Shown here: piece by piece, positions 1-10,728 of the stretch
How positions within the stretch are numbered: the first letter of the stretch is position 1
Layout of the letters: each line of letters starts with the position of its first letter
NCBI GenBank assembly: GCA_024803745.1
Contig: JANJXV010000025.1
Location: forward strand, 17,920,610 to 17,984,609
DNA: 64,000 nt
From: Megascapheus bottae
Taxonomy: Eukaryota > Chordata > Mammalia > Rodentia > Geomyidae
Direction: 5' to 3'
The notes under the pieces: model-generated
Database searches by the model: none
Told to the model about the DNA's origin: nothing
What the model saw: the letters and a program-made list of their open reading frames with translations, nothing else
Program-made: the position numbers and the translations under genes

Positions 1-96
1 AAAGAGGAGGAGCCAGCCGAGCTCCCTGCTGTCACCGTCACTCCAGCCCCTGTTCCAGACGTCAAGGGAGATCAGGAGGAAGATCTTAACAGTCAG
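1..96 (+). CDS. SLC24A1: SLC24A1 exon, partial (cytosolic loop)
   Basis: Frame 1 reads an acidic, Pro-rich stretch ([19 protein letters not shown]...EEDLNSQ) ending at cag|gtaggc. It is part of the large intracellular loop between the two membrane halves. The acceptor is left of the window, so the exon start is unknown. Phase 0 matches the next exon at 2979. Confidence 0.85.
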
Positions 97-3000
97 GTAG
101 GCTCCCAGCTAGCTCTGCACAAGCTGGAGGGACTTAGAAGACCCAGGAAAGGACTTTCTGGCCCCAGAATTACTTCCTCTCTTAAAGGCCAAAAGGAGGA
201 AGTGGGCACCGTGGCTCAAGTGATACAGCACTAGCCTTGAACTCAGGAACAGAGCCTAGGCCCAGAGTTCAAGCTCCATTAAAAAAAAAAAAAATCCCAT
301 TTGGGGCTGGGAGTTTGGTCTAGAGGTAGAGTGCTTGCCTAGCATGCAGGAAGACTTACACTGGATTCCTCATTACTATACACAAAGGCTGGAAGTAGTA
401 CTGTGGCTCAAGTGGTAGAGCATTAGCGTTGAGAAATCCCAAGGACAGTGCTCAGGCCCTGAGTTCAAGGCCCCGGATTGGAAAAAAAAATAAATAAAAA
501 AGTAAGTAAATAATAAAATAATAATATAATCCTGAAAGGCCTTTCTCTGGAATCACCTGAACCAATGCCAACCTCCTGGAACCAGGATATTTACCTTACC
601 TCTCAGTGTGACAAATGACATGGAAACACCTTGTGAACATGTCAGAGTTGTTGGTACTGAAACTAGAGGATGGTGGGACAAAGTGAGGCCTGCTTGAAGT
701 ATGGTGAGATGGCTATTGAGCAAAGGCCTTTGAACCTTCTAGGCTCTTGATTTGCAGCTGCACTGGCCAGGAGCCTGCCTCACCCACGGGGTCTTCTGAT
801 CTCAAGATGGCACTAGCTTTACAGCCTCTTCTCCCATTGTGCTCCAGTCAGATCAAACTCTGTATCTCCCAAGCTCTTTTCCCTTCAGGCCTTGCTACAA
901 CACCTTCATCTCCATCTTTAGATACTTAGCACCCTCTCCAGGCCTGGTGTAAATGCCTCCTTTGTCTCAAAGCTTCCCTGATGTGCCAAATTGCCACAGA
1001 AAATAAACATTCCATTTGCAAGTTTCAACCCCAGTCTTTGATTTGTTTTCCCAGTCAATGCCCAGAAGCTTTTAAACATCTCCCTCCTACAGTCAGGCAG
1101 CGTTAGGGGTCTTCAGGATACCCTGAATATCCTGCATAGGTCCATTACGGCCAGCCCAAGAAAAGATGGGGTAAGAACAGAGAGGTATCTGGAATCCTAG
1201 TGTGGGACTGGACCATTGCTTAGCCAGATAGTTGTGATTTCAATGGACTCTTATCCCCTCTAGGTGGGGGCAGCGGTGGGGGTGCAAAGAAGCAGGAATA
1301 ATTTCAGAACCAAATCTTTCTTACTCACCACACCCAGTTCAAAGCACAGGCTCATCAAAGGTCTGCAAAAGCTAAACAAAACCAGCCACCCCCTTCCTCA
1401 TTTATGAATGAAATCAGAATATCTGGGGTAGGTCCTTGAGTCATTGGTCATTGACCTTGGGTAAGTCAATGGTTTTAAAAGCATCTAGGTTGTTTTTAAT
1501 ATACAGCAGGGTTGAGAATCACATGTTTTGGGGGTTGCCAGTTACCATGACATTTGTTACAGAGGACATGTTTTCTCCATAGCACACAGGCCAGGTCACT
1601 CACCGCACAACGGACAGTGGGACTAGCGTATTATAGGTTAGCTGAGAGCTAATCTGAAGACACTCAGAATCAATAGTGTGGAGGAGACAGCTCTGAGGTT
1701 CCCAACACTGGTCTGCGTATGAATGTACTGGGAACACTTGTGAGCATCTCAGTACTGCTGACTGAGTCTCAATCCCAGAGATCCTAATGGTACATGTAAA
1801 GGCAGGGAATTGGTTGTTTGTTGTTTTTTTTTTTTTGGTGTGTGTGTGTGCCTGTCCCAGGGCTTAAACTCAAGCCTGGGCACTGTCCTTGAGCTTTTGT
1901 GCTCAAAGCTCACACTCTGCCACTTTGAGCCACAGCACCATTTCTGGCTTTTTGGTAGTTCATTGGAGCTAATCTCATGGACTTCCCTGATCAGGCTGGC
2001 TATGAGCCATGATCTTCAAGTCTCATCCTCCTGAGTAGCTAGGATGTTAGGTATGAACCACTGATGCCTGGAGGGAATTGGTATTTCTACTAAGTTCTCC
2101 TGGGCTACCGATTTGGAGAGCCAGAGGTCTCAGTTTTAGCATTTGCAAAGCAGGTGGCATGGTGGTTAAGAGGCTGAGAATTGGACTATACATACTGAAA
2201 CTCCAAATTTATAATTTAAAAACAATGGACCATGGCAAGTGATTCAACTTTTTGTTTGTTTCTCCATCTATAAGGAGAGTACATGATATATAGATATAGA
2301 TATAGATATAGATATATACTAAGTGCTATTATTATTATTCTATTCGCCATGATGCCTGGCACATAAAAAATACAATAAATAGGTACCATCATCGCAACTT
2401 TATACACATCACAATTTAGGAGTTTTAGTAGGCTCAGCAATGTATTGTGATCAGCAAAGAATATGATGCTATTCATTCATGCCTATGTTCTGTAGGCAAC
2501 GTGAATGGAAGGGTATGGTCTTAGAAAGGGAGGTAAGAGTCTTATGTATGGTCTGTGGTTAGTTCTGGCTATCCCCTGGGGTTATGGCTATTTAGTTTAT
2601 CAAGATAAAGTCTCTAGAATGGCAAGAGGACCTCAGGGTCTTTAATCAGAGAAGAGCTGTCCTGCGGAGGAATAATTAGGCATGTTCTATGTGGTCTCAA
2701 AGAATGAACAGATACAGGATGGCTGGAGGAGCTTTGATATAAAAATGGATTTTTATACCACACACAGTTGTTAAAGATGGCAGAAGCAGGTGGTAAGAGT
2801 TTCCTACTCCCCCAAAGGACCAAATCAAAACGGAGCCACCAGCTAGTTTTCTCCTGGAATAGTTAAGTGTTCTGATAACATTCTTAGAACAGCAATCAGA
2901 GGGTTGGTGGGGGAGAAACTGGGAAGGGAAACCAGCAGAACAGTCACCACACATTCATCTGTGGACTTTTGATTGTAGGAAGATGTGGCTGTTGCTGAGA

Positions 3001-6000
3001 GCAAAGAAGAAATGACAGGCGAAGAGGATGGAACTTTTGGTGAAGGGGAAACTGAAGAGAAAAGTAGAGGTGAAATTCAACCAGAAGAAGAAACTGAAGC
3101 AGGAGGCGATAAGCTTGAGGCAGGAGGAGATGAGCCTGAAGGGGAAACTGAGGCAAAAGGAAATGGAGATGAACCTGAAGGAGAAACCGAGGCAGGAGAT
3201 GAACATGATGGGGAAACTGAGGCAGGAGATGAACATGATGGGGAAACTGAGGCAGGAGATGAACATGATGGGGAAACTGAGGCAGGAGATGAACATGATG
3301 GGGAAACTGAGGCAGGAGATGAACAGGATGGGGAAACTGAGGCAGGAGATGAACATGATGGGGAAACTGAGGCAGGACATAAACAGGATGGGGAAACTAA
3401 GGCAGGAGATAAACAGGATGGGGAAAATGAGGCCAGAGGAGATGAACCCAAAGGGGAAACTGAGGGAAGAGGAGATGAACACAAAGTGGAAACTGAAGCA
3501 GGAAAGGATGGACATGAACATGAAAGGAAAACTGAGGCAGGAGAAAAAGGAGATGCACACGGAGATGAACATGAAGGAGAAATCCAAGCAAGCGAAGGTA
3601 AAATAAAAAGTGAAGGTGAACCCGAAATCCAGGGAATTGAGGCTGAGAATCAAGGTGAAGCCACAGGTGGGGAGGAGAAAGGTGCAGATGGCGAAGGGGG
3701 AAGTGATGGAGGGGAGAGTGAAGAAGAGGAGGAGGAGGAGGAAGAGGACGAGGAGGTGGAAGAGGAGGAGGATGAAGACGAGGAGGAGAGAGATGAGGAG
3801 CCTCTGTCCCTGGAATGGCCTGCAAGCCGGCAGAAGCAGGCCATTTACCTCTTCCTCCTGCCCATTGTGTTTCCACTGTGGCTGACGGTGCCCGATGTTC
3901 GCCGGGAGGTGAGTGTGTGCGCATGCCCCTCAGGCTTCTTAAGGGGAGGCTGTGGGGATCTAGGTACCCCGGGCCCACACTCTAGGACAGGGTAGGGATG
4001 GACACTCAGCTTGGCACAGGGCTCCCCGTGACAAGGTGGGAAAGGACCATGCCCAAGACCCATCTCGGGTAAGCAATGTGAGCCAGTCCATCCAGAATTC
4101 CTGCTGTAGTTTTTATTTTTATTTGGGGAATGATGCCACAATACCCTTTCCATCCTTCCCCAGGGTATTCTGAAACCTCAGGGTGATCAATGGAGTGATC
4201 AAGTCCAATTATTCTTGTTTTAATCTGTAATGGAGCTTGAACTCAAGGCCTAGGCATTGTCCCCGTGCTCTTTTACTCAAGGCTGGCACTCGCTCTATTT
4301 CGTTTTCTGGTGGTTAATTGGAGATAAGATTCTCATGGTCTTTCCTGCCTGGGCTGGTGTTGAACTACAATACTCAGATCTCAGCCTCCTGAGTAGCTAG
4401 TGTTACAGATGTGAGCTACCGGTGCCCAGCTATGTCTAATGATTCTTCTATGGGACAGCTCTTCTCAGGTTAAAGATTCCAGGGTCTCTACCAGCGTATC
4501 TTGATAAACTCATTCTAAATTACTCCCCAGTAGTCCTTTCTGAAAGGAAAAATCAGAATGATGCACTCCATTCAAATCAACACTTTGGGTCCAAATAGGT
4601 ATATGTTGGGTCTTTGAAAAACCTTTTCAAAGGCCGAGAACCCATATGAATCTGGTTGTAGCTTGCCTGCTGGCCAGGCTTCCCCCCACCTCATTCTTAC
4701 CCATCTGCCTCATGTGCTCACTGGACAGGGCATCTCAGCTCCATACATTCATTGGGATCTTGCATAGCTCTCTTCCACCAGACCTCACTGCTGATTCTGG
4801 AGTTGCCTCAGAGGCAGTCACCTTTGCAACTGAATCTTTCTTTCCATCCTTTCCAACAGGAATCCAGGAAGTTTTTTGTCATCACTTTCTTGGGATCCAT
4901 CATTTGGATAGCCATGTTCTCCTACCTCATGGTGTGGTGGGCTCACCAGGTGAGTTCAGCCCGAGTCAGCTGGTCAGCAGTGGTCAGTCAGGCATCAGCT
5001 GGAGTTCCAGTACAAGGCAGTATCAAAACTCAAAGGGAGTGGCAATGTGGCCTAGTGGTAGAGTGTTTGCCTAGCATGCATGAAGCACTGGGTTCGAATC
5101 CTCAGTACCACACACATAGAAGAAGCTGGAAGTGGCGCTGTGGCTCAAGTGATAGAGTGCTAGCCTTGAGAAAGATCAGGGACAGTGCTCAGACCCTGAA
5201 TTCATACCCCAGGACTGGCAGAAGAAAAAAAAAAAGATCAAGTGAATTTGTGCTTCCCCTGTGGTTCAAGAAGGCTTCATGAACCAGTGGCTCATGCCTA
5301 TAATTCTAGCTAGTCAGGATCCCAGTTTGAAACCAGTTTGGGTAGGAAAGTCCATGATACTCTTTCATTAATTTCATTCATTTATTCATTTATTTTGTGT
5401 AGGTGCAACCAAGGAATTGAACCCAGGGCCTCATGCATGCTAGGCAAGCACTCTACCATGAAGCCACATTCCCAGCCATGATACTCTTATTTCCATTTAA
5501 TCACCAAAAAGCAGAGCTGTGGTACAGTGCTAGCGTTGGGAACAAAAGCTCAGGGACAGTGCTCAGGCCATGCTCAAGTCCTGGGACTGGCACGTGTGCA
5601 CACAGCCACACCCATACCCACACCACAGGGTAGACTTTTAGTAGTGTAAGCATTGTGTTTTCAAAGTGTGGCCTTTGTCTGATATGGTATTTACTCTGTA
5701 GCATGATCCAGAAGGTTCCTCACGGGCTGACTCTACTCCGGATCTGAGCATGTATGGCTTTTCTGTTCTGCCTGGACTTGCACTTCACACACAACTGAAA
5801 TTGTAAATCTTTTGCTCTCATTTCTGTCGGTAGCCTCTTAGCTCCTGGCACACAGCAGGGGGTGATGTTTCTCCAAGTAAAAAATGTGGATATAAACTTA
5901 TCTTTTTTTTTTTTGTACTGATTCTGAATTTGGCCTGAATTTGGGGCCTGGTCACTGTCCCTGATCTTTTCTGCTCAAGGTTGGCACTCTATCACTTGAG

Positions 6001-6691
6001 TCACAGCTCTACTTCTGGTTTTCTGGTGGTCATTTGCAGATAAGAGATGCAGACTTTCCTGCCTGGGCCGGCTTTTAACCATGATCCACAGATCTCCTGA
6101 GTAGTTCAGATTACAGGCATGAGTCATCAATGCCTGGCTATGAACATATCTCTCGAAGGGCAGTTCTTGGAAGATGGTGTAGTAGAAATGACAAGGACAG
6201 AGCAGAACTGCGTATTTTCCTGAAGCCTGGGGCATCTCTGTGGCCATCCGTTTCTTTCCCTTGCCCCAAGCATGTATTAAGATCCACAGAAGGCATTCTG
6301 TTTGCACATGCTATGGTAGTATGTGGTTGGGGCTGTCTACTGAAAGGTATTTTTTTTCAACTCCTGTTGCTATGGTGTTTCATTAACTGTTGCTATTTAC
6401 TAGGTTGGTGAAACCATAGGTATTTCTGAAGAGATCATGGGTCTGACAATCCTCGCAGCAGGGACGTCGATTCCTGACCTCATCACCAGTGTGATTGTTG
6501 CTCGGAAAGGTCTGGGAGATATGGCCGTGTCAAGCTCAGTGGGTAGTAACATATTTGATATCACTGTGGGGTGAGTGGCAATTGATTCTGTCCTCCTTTT
6601 CTCTCTCCTTCCTTGGGATCCAATTCTCCTAGCCATGCTTGCTGATTTTCTTCTTCATTCACTATACATGCAAAAAAAGAACATTTATATT

Positions 6692-6744
<53 letters not shown>

Positions 6745-8973
6745 TGGTCCTGGGGCTTTAACTTAAGGCCTGGTGCTATCCCTGAGGTTTGATGCTCAAG
6801 ACTCTACCAATTGAGCCACAGCTCCATTTCTATCTTTTTTAGTACTTAAGAGATAAACAAATTTGAACTTGAACATGGATTCTCAGATCTCAATCTTCTG
6901 AGTAGCTAGGATTATAGGCATGAGCCACCAAGGCCTTATTATATTATTGCTTTCTCCAAGGTTAAGAAAGTATCTGCCCCACCTTCATTAGTGCCAGGTG
7001 GAACAACATAATTAAGATACTGACTGAAGAACTAGGAGGTGGTCTCAAATGTAGCTAACTGGAATTTACAAATGAAACTCACAAGTGAAATACATTTCAT
7101 TCCATCCCCCAATATATTAAATACTAGGTGGGAGGCACCTGAGGTCAAGAAAGAGTCATTTTGCTTTTTCTGTTTGCTTTCTGGTGTTGGGGAGGAAAGG
7201 CAGGGATGTATTCATATTAAATGCTTTTCCCCCAAGGGGCTGGGAATGTGGCTTAGTGGTAAAGTGTTTGCTTAGCATGCATGAAGCCCTGAGTTTGATT
7301 ACCACATAAAAAGAAAACAAAAAGCTGGAAGTGGTGCTGTGGTTCAAGTGGTAGAGGGCTAGCTGTGAGTAAGAGAAGCTCAGGGAGAATGCCCAGGCCC
7401 TGAGTTCAAGCCCCAGGACTGGCAATAAATAAATCCACTACTGTAACCTCACTATACATCACTATGAAAATAAAAATTAAAAAATTACTTTCTAAAGGTG
7501 AAATCTAGAATTTGAATTCTGTGTCTATAAAATAAAGAGGAAAATGCAGTTTATAAATAAATAAAACAAATGCTTTCTCTAAGCTACATGGAGGCCCTAT
7601 TTTATTATCTTTAAGTAGTCCTATAAAGGAATTGTCATTTAAGGGCCGGGAATTTGGCCTAGTGGTAGAGTGCTTGCCAAGCATGCACGAAGACCTGGGT
7701 TTTATTCCTCGGTACCACATACATAGAGAAAAACCAAATGGTGCTGTGGTTCAAGTGGTAGAACTCTAGCCTTGAGAAGGTCCAAGGACAGTGCCCAGGC
7801 CCTGAGTTCAAGGCCCAGGACTGGCAAAAAAAGACAAAAAAACAAACAAAAAAAAACCACCAAAAAACCCTTCAGGAATTGTCTTTTAACAAAGCATTTT
7901 ATGAATACAATCCTAGCTATTCAGGAGTCCCTATTTTTGATACCCCTGCCCTTTTGTATTTGGGTTCAGAGGCTCTGAACAGCACTTGGAATGAGCAAAA
8001 GGCTGCCTCAGCTCCATTATCAGCTTTTTGGTACTTAACAATGGATTACAGCCTGTTCCAGCCAACTGGAGATAAACGTATCATAGACTTCCCCGCTCTG
8101 GCTGACTTTAAGCCAGGGTTCTCAAGATCACAGTCTCCTGAATAGCTAGGATTACAAGTGTGAGCCACCAATGCTCAGCTATCTTCCCACCTTTCCCTGA
8201 ACTCTCTCTCAGCCAGAGAAGAGCACATGGGCCATATTCATTTCCTCGAGGACATCCTGGATTGGTTTCTTCTCTGAATTTGTGGATATGCATAATGGAT
8301 TAGAGTGGCAGATGGTGGGAAGAGGAGAGCCCTAATCACTAAAGAATTTAAATACATTTTATCTTAAGACAGCTAAAACACTAAAGGAGTTTAGTACTAA
8401 AGTACTAAAAATTTCTATGTAAGAGTCACATATGGACCGATCTGGTTACTCACAAAAATGTCCTTAAGCATGCAGAAAAAATATAAAGCTCAAACTCACA
8501 GTAGTTTTAATCTAGGTTCTCCCAAAGATTAGTTGTTGGGCTAATCATTTCATTTCCCTGAACCTTTTATTTTCTCACATGTGAAATGGGCCTAACAGTT
8601 TCTCTACTACTTTATAGTGTGTGTGTGTAAAAGACGCTTTTTAAGCAGAACATATGAAATTAAGTATGTGAGGTTCTTAGAAGCATTACAAATGCTCATA
8701 TTGTTTTTTCTTTAACCTTGCAGCTTGCCTGTTCCCTGGCTGCTTTTCTCTCTTATCAATGGCTTACAGCCGGTTCCAGTCAGCAGCAATGGCCTGTTTT
8801 GTGCCATCGTTTTGCTTTTTCTCATGCTCCTGTTTGTGATCTCGTCGATTGCATTGTGCAAGTGGAGAATGAACAAGATCCTGGGCTTCACCATGTTCCT
8901 TCTTTACTTTGTATTCCTGATAATCAGCGTGCTGCTAGAAGACAGAATCATATCCTGTCCTGTATCTGTCTGA
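1..8973 (+). CDS. SLC24A1: SLC24A1 (NCKX1), 3' half of gene: rod Na+/Ca2+,K+ exchanger
   Basis: Five coding exons (1-96, 2979-3908, 4860-4949, 6404-6570, 8724-8973) join with consistent phases (0,0,0,2) into about 510 residues ending in ISCPVSV and TGA. The product is the plasma-membrane exchanger of rod outer segments, which exports Ca2+ and K+ in exchange for Na+; loss in humans causes congenital stationary night blindness (family knowledge). Seen here are the C-terminal part of the long acidic cytosolic loop, then hydrophobic segments starting at [15 protein letters not shown], the alpha-2 repeat ([27 protein letters not shown]) and the last membrane helices. The gene enters from the left edge, so roughly the first 590 residues (by comparison with the ~1,100-residue human protein) lie outside. 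All splice sites are canonical GT/AG and no frame break is seen. It converges on DENND4A. Confidence 0.97.
200..294 (+). repeat. Free M2 tRNA-like SINE monomer
   Basis: Matches the right part of A/B-type elements (accgtggctcaagtgatac ... cagagttcaagctcc) with an A-rich tail and no left partner. Confidence 0.7.
302..500 (+). repeat. A-type SINE
   Basis: Diverged full-length copy: ggctgggagtttggtctag start, M1 and M2 parts, then an A-rich tail extending as a TAAA-type tract. Confidence 0.85.
1824..2073 (-). repeat. B-type SINE
   Basis: Starts with poly-T plus (GT)n; contains reversed M2 (actctgccactttgagccac) and reversed B1 (ctcctgagtagctaggat). Confidence 0.85.
2979..3908 (+). CDS. SLC24A1: SLC24A1 large exon: acidic repeat loop and first C-terminal membrane helix
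   Basis: Opens after gattgtag and closes at gag|gtgagt; 930 nt, phase 0 to 0. It encodes a Glu/Gly-rich loop with eight tandem 10-residue units of [10 protein letters not shown] type (3180-3419), degenerate units after that, then an almost pure Glu/Asp tract (about 3717-3800). It ends with [13 protein letters not shown] and the hydrophobic [20 protein letters not shown]. In mammals this loop is known to vary greatly in length and repeat content. Long open frames in the other registers and on the opposite strand come from the stop-free repeat and are not genes. Confidence 0.95.
3180..3419 (+). repeat. SLC24A1: 30-bp coding tandem repeat, 8 units (SLC24A1)
   Basis: Exact 30-base period in register with codons. 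Units 2-4 are identical; unit 5 (3300-3329) changes His to Gln, unit 7 has HKQD and unit 8 has DKQD. Divergence grows toward the 3' side, and longer decayed units ([20 protein letters not shown]) follow to about 3490. Confidence 0.95.
4217..4431 (-). repeat. B-type SINE in SLC24A1 intron 3909-4859
   Basis: Reversed M2 then reversed B1 (ggttaattggagataagat ... ctcctgagtagctagtgtt). The rest of this 951-bp intron shows nothing recognisable. Confidence 0.85.
4860..4949 (+). CDS. SLC24A1: SLC24A1 exon, transmembrane segment
   Basis: 90 nt, 30 codons, between ttccaacag and cag|gtgagt. Reads [20 protein letters not shown] then [10 protein letters not shown], a membrane helix just before the alpha-2 repeat. 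Phase 0 at both ends. Confidence 0.95.
5040..5236 (+). repeat. A-type SINE
   Basis: Starts gcaatgtggcctagtggtag, has a good B-box (gggttcgaatcc), M2 and an A-rich tail. Confidence 0.9.
5278..5610 (+). repeat. B-type SINE, split by a later insertion
   Basis: B1 part at 5278-5364 resumes at 5476 (atactcttatttccatttaa) and runs through M2 to about 5600. The break holds the opposite-strand element at 5365-5475. Confidence 0.8.
5365..5475 (-). repeat. M1-type SINE inserted in a B-type SINE
   Basis: Reversed M1 (aattgaacccagggcctcat ... ctaccatgaagccacattcc) with a T-rich tail. Flanked by the 13-bp duplication ccatgatactctt at 5352-5364 and 5476-5488. Confidence 0.85.
5903..6139 (-). repeat. B-type SINE
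   Basis: Poly-T, reversed M2 (ctatcacttgagtcacagct), reversed B1 with one deletion near its end. Confidence 0.85.
6404..6570 (+). CDS. SLC24A1: SLC24A1 exon, alpha-2 repeat
   Basis: 167 nt, phase 0 to 2, from tttactag to ggg|gtgagt. Encodes [20 protein letters not shown], then [19 protein letters not shown] and [14 protein letters not shown]. The GTSIPD segment and the SNxFD segment are the conserved ion-binding motifs of the CaCA superfamily alpha repeat, and the Asp in SIPD is the residue tied to K+ dependence in NCKX proteins (family knowledge). All are intact. Confidence 0.97.
6693..6738 (+). repeat. (GT)23 microsatellite
   Basis: Uninterrupted GT run abutting the tail end of the reversed B-type SINE that follows, so it probably grew from that tail. 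Confidence 0.95.
6739..6935 (-). repeat. B-type SINE, diverged
   Basis: Reversed M2 (accaattgagccacagctcc) and reversed B1 (ctgagtagctaggattatag). Confidence 0.8.
7236..7432 (+). repeat. A-type SINE
   Basis: ggggctgggaatgtggctta start, both tRNA-like parts, ends ggactggcaataaataaa. Confidence 0.9.
7433..7490 (+). repeat. Short L1 3'-end fragment
   Basis: Reads ctgtaacctcactatacatc then atgaaaataaaaattaaaaa, the same terminal motif as the L1 ends at 19440 and 55975. Confidence 0.5.
7642..7860 (+). repeat. A-type SINE with long A-rich tail
   Basis: gggccgggaatttggcctag start; tail is a mix of A runs with C interruptions. Confidence 0.9.
7985..8179 (-). repeat. B-type SINE, diverged
   Basis: Reversed B1 is clear (ctcctgaatagctaggatta ... 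gtgagccaccaatgctcagc); the M2 side is decayed. The following 8180-8700 of intron has no recognised feature. Confidence 0.7.
8724..8973 (+). CDS. SLC24A1: SLC24A1 terminal coding exon
   Basis: Opens after aaccttgcag; its first base completes the Gly codon begun at 6570. Reads [19 protein letters not shown], a hydrophobic helix ([20 protein letters not shown]), the short loop CKWRMNK, a last helix ([20 protein letters not shown]) and the tail [11 protein letters not shown] before TGA at 8971-8973. Length and C-terminal residues match NCKX1 proteins as I know them. Confidence 0.97.
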
Positions 8974-9080
8974 GCCAGACACTGATGCTCACGAGAAACA
9001 GTGAGGAGAAAACCACAGCAGAAGTGATTGTTCCTCTTGTTACATGAAATGCACAAATAAATGGCATCCAGAGAGTGAAC
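8974..9080 (+). other. SLC24A1: SLC24A1 3' UTR (short form)
   Basis: From the stop to about 20 bases past AATAAA at 9056-9061. A longer form is possible: ATTAAA and AATAAA also occur at about 11059-11075. Transcript data would decide. Confidence 0.55.
9056..9061 (+). promoter_or_regulatory. Candidate poly(A) signal AATAAA for SLC24A1
   Basis: First canonical hexamer after the stop, in gcacaaataaatggc. The downstream sequence is only mildly GT-rich. Confidence 0.5.
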
Positions 9081-9178
9081 TGAGTAGGCTGGACCCTCTG
9101 AGGTGAATGTGATCTAGGACCCAGCCTTCTCCTTGGAGACACTGGAAGCTCACTGTGGATTAGTATTCCCACCTTTAG

Positions 9179-9270
9179 ACTGGAGATGTGACTCAAGTGG
9201 TAGAGGGCCAGGTGTAAGCAATCCAGCCAACTAAGAGGCCCTGAGTTCAAGTTCCAGTACCAGCCAACTT
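9179..9270 (+). repeat. Free M2 tRNA-like SINE monomer
   Basis: gactcaagtggtagagggcc ... cctgagttcaagttccagta, with no B1 or M1 partner. Confidence 0.75.
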
Positions 9271-9845
9271 CCCCCAATCCCCTCCCCCCTAGGATCCATA
9301 TTTAGACACAGTAAGGTTCTTATGCTGACTCAGGCAGTCACCTGTCAAATGCAGACAGAAGAACCCTGTAGCCAGTTAAGTGGGGTGGGTGTGGGTTGGG
9401 ACAGCATATGAGAAACGAGACAAGCTCCTCTGCTCACAGTTTCTTGGCCTTTCCTGAAGAGTCACTGGTCCAAAGATGCATCTCTCTCTCTTTCTCCTGG
9501 CCTTTCTTCAAGTGCATGTGGCAACGTGCTTTGTAAAACTCTGGTCAAAGATTAAGTTCTGTTAGGTCTGCAATCACTGTAGGCTCAGTTAGTGAGGTTT
9601 AAGGAGTTAAGTCTAAAGGAAAACCTTTTATCAGGAATCAATTTTTCTATACCATAGTCCAGTAAAATGTATGACTACTATTTTCTAGCTTAGAGGGAAG
9701 ATATTAGCTTTTTTTTTATTACTGGAAAGTAGAATTAAAACAGTAGGCAGCATGAGAAATTAAAGTGTGTCATTTGCCTTGAATTGGAAGGAGTGGAGAT
9801 GAGAGAAAACTAAGTACATATATGTACTTACAAATACATACTTAT

Positions 9846-10066
9846 GCCAGGCGCAGTGGTTCACGCCTGTAATTCTAGCTACTCAGGAAGCTGAGATCTG
9901 AGGATCTTGGTTCAAAGCCAGCCCGAGACTCTTATCTCCAATTAACTACTAGAAAGCAGGAAGTGAGGCTGTGGCTCCAGTGATAGATCAGTAGCCTTGA
10001 GCTGAAGAGCTCAGGGACAATGCCCAGGCCCAGAGTTCAAACCCCATGATCCACAAAACAAAACAA
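9846..10066 (+). repeat. B-type SINE
   Basis: Clear full-length copy: caggcgcagtggttcacgcc to cagagttcaaaccccatgat plus an A-rich tail. Confidence 0.92.
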
Positions 10067-10249
10067 ACATGTACTTACTAGTCTGTGCTGCTTCTTAGCA
10101 GTGGCTTCCTAGAGAGACTGGACATAATCATAAAGCTATCTGTCTCTGCCCCACCTGCATGGACACCTGTCATTAGTGAGTGAAAAGGAACATGATTTTA
10201 AAGAATCCAAAGTCAAAAGAATGAAACCTGGCTTATAAAGTAAGAGATT

Positions 10250-10460
10250 TCTAGCTACCTTGGAGGCGGAAATCTAAGGATCATCGTTCAGAACCAGCCT
10301 GGGCACAAAAGTCCATGTGGCCCTTATCTCTTAATCACCATAAGAGCTGAAAGAGGAGATGGGTTGAAGTGATGACTGCTAGCCTGTAGCGGCAGCAACA
10401 ACAAAATACCTCAGGGACAGTGCCCAGGCCCTAAGTTCAAGCCCCTAAACCAGCACAATA
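10250..10460 (+). repeat. B-type SINE, diverged
   Basis: B1 part lacks its start (ctagctaccttggaggcgga); M2 end is cctaagttcaagcccctaaa. Confidence 0.75.
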
Positions 10461-10649
10461 AACAAATGAATAGTGACTCAAATGGCAATGCTGTTTTTCT
10501 GTTACCCTAATAGATTATAACACACAATTGGTTCCCTATATGGTTGCTAAATGGATATTACATGAATTTACAAAGAAGAAATTCTAGAAATGCTTAGCCC
10601 AGTGACAATATGCTACTTCTATATGGGAAAAAAAAAACAACTTAAAAAA

Positions 10650-10728
10650 ATGGTACCGAGGATGGAACCGAGGGGCTGAGTTATGTTTAAGCAAGTGTTC
10701 TATCAGATGAGTAACACCCACAGCCCAG
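10650..10728 (-). repeat. M1-type SINE fragment
   Basis: Reversed M1 with changes: ggtaccgaggatggaaccga ... gcaagtgttctatcagatga. Confidence 0.6.

Larger units (their letters stand above)
97..2978 (+). other. SLC24A1 intron
   Basis: Bounded by gtaggc and ttgattgtag. It holds three SINE pieces (listed separately) and a short (TATAGA)n tract at about 2288-2316. In 500-1825 and 2074-2978 I recognise no exon or repeat family. Short open frames there have no coding character. Confidence 0.7.

Noticed and set aside
2955..3653. Long open frame on the - strand (232 codons) and a second + frame at 3028-3606 (192 codons) over the SLC24A1 repeat
   Set aside because: They are by-products of a stop-free 30-bp repeat. 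The SLC24A1 frame has splice sites, matching phases and family similarity; the others have none.
4646..5074. 142-codon frame starting upstream of the SLC24A1 exon at 4860
   Set aside because: It uses a different register from the exchanger frame and crosses intron sequence and a SINE.
7156..7425. Many 60-120-codon frames with recurring [27 protein letters not shown] peptides
   Set aside because: All lie in A-type SINEs read in reverse; the recurring peptide is the translated repeat consensus.
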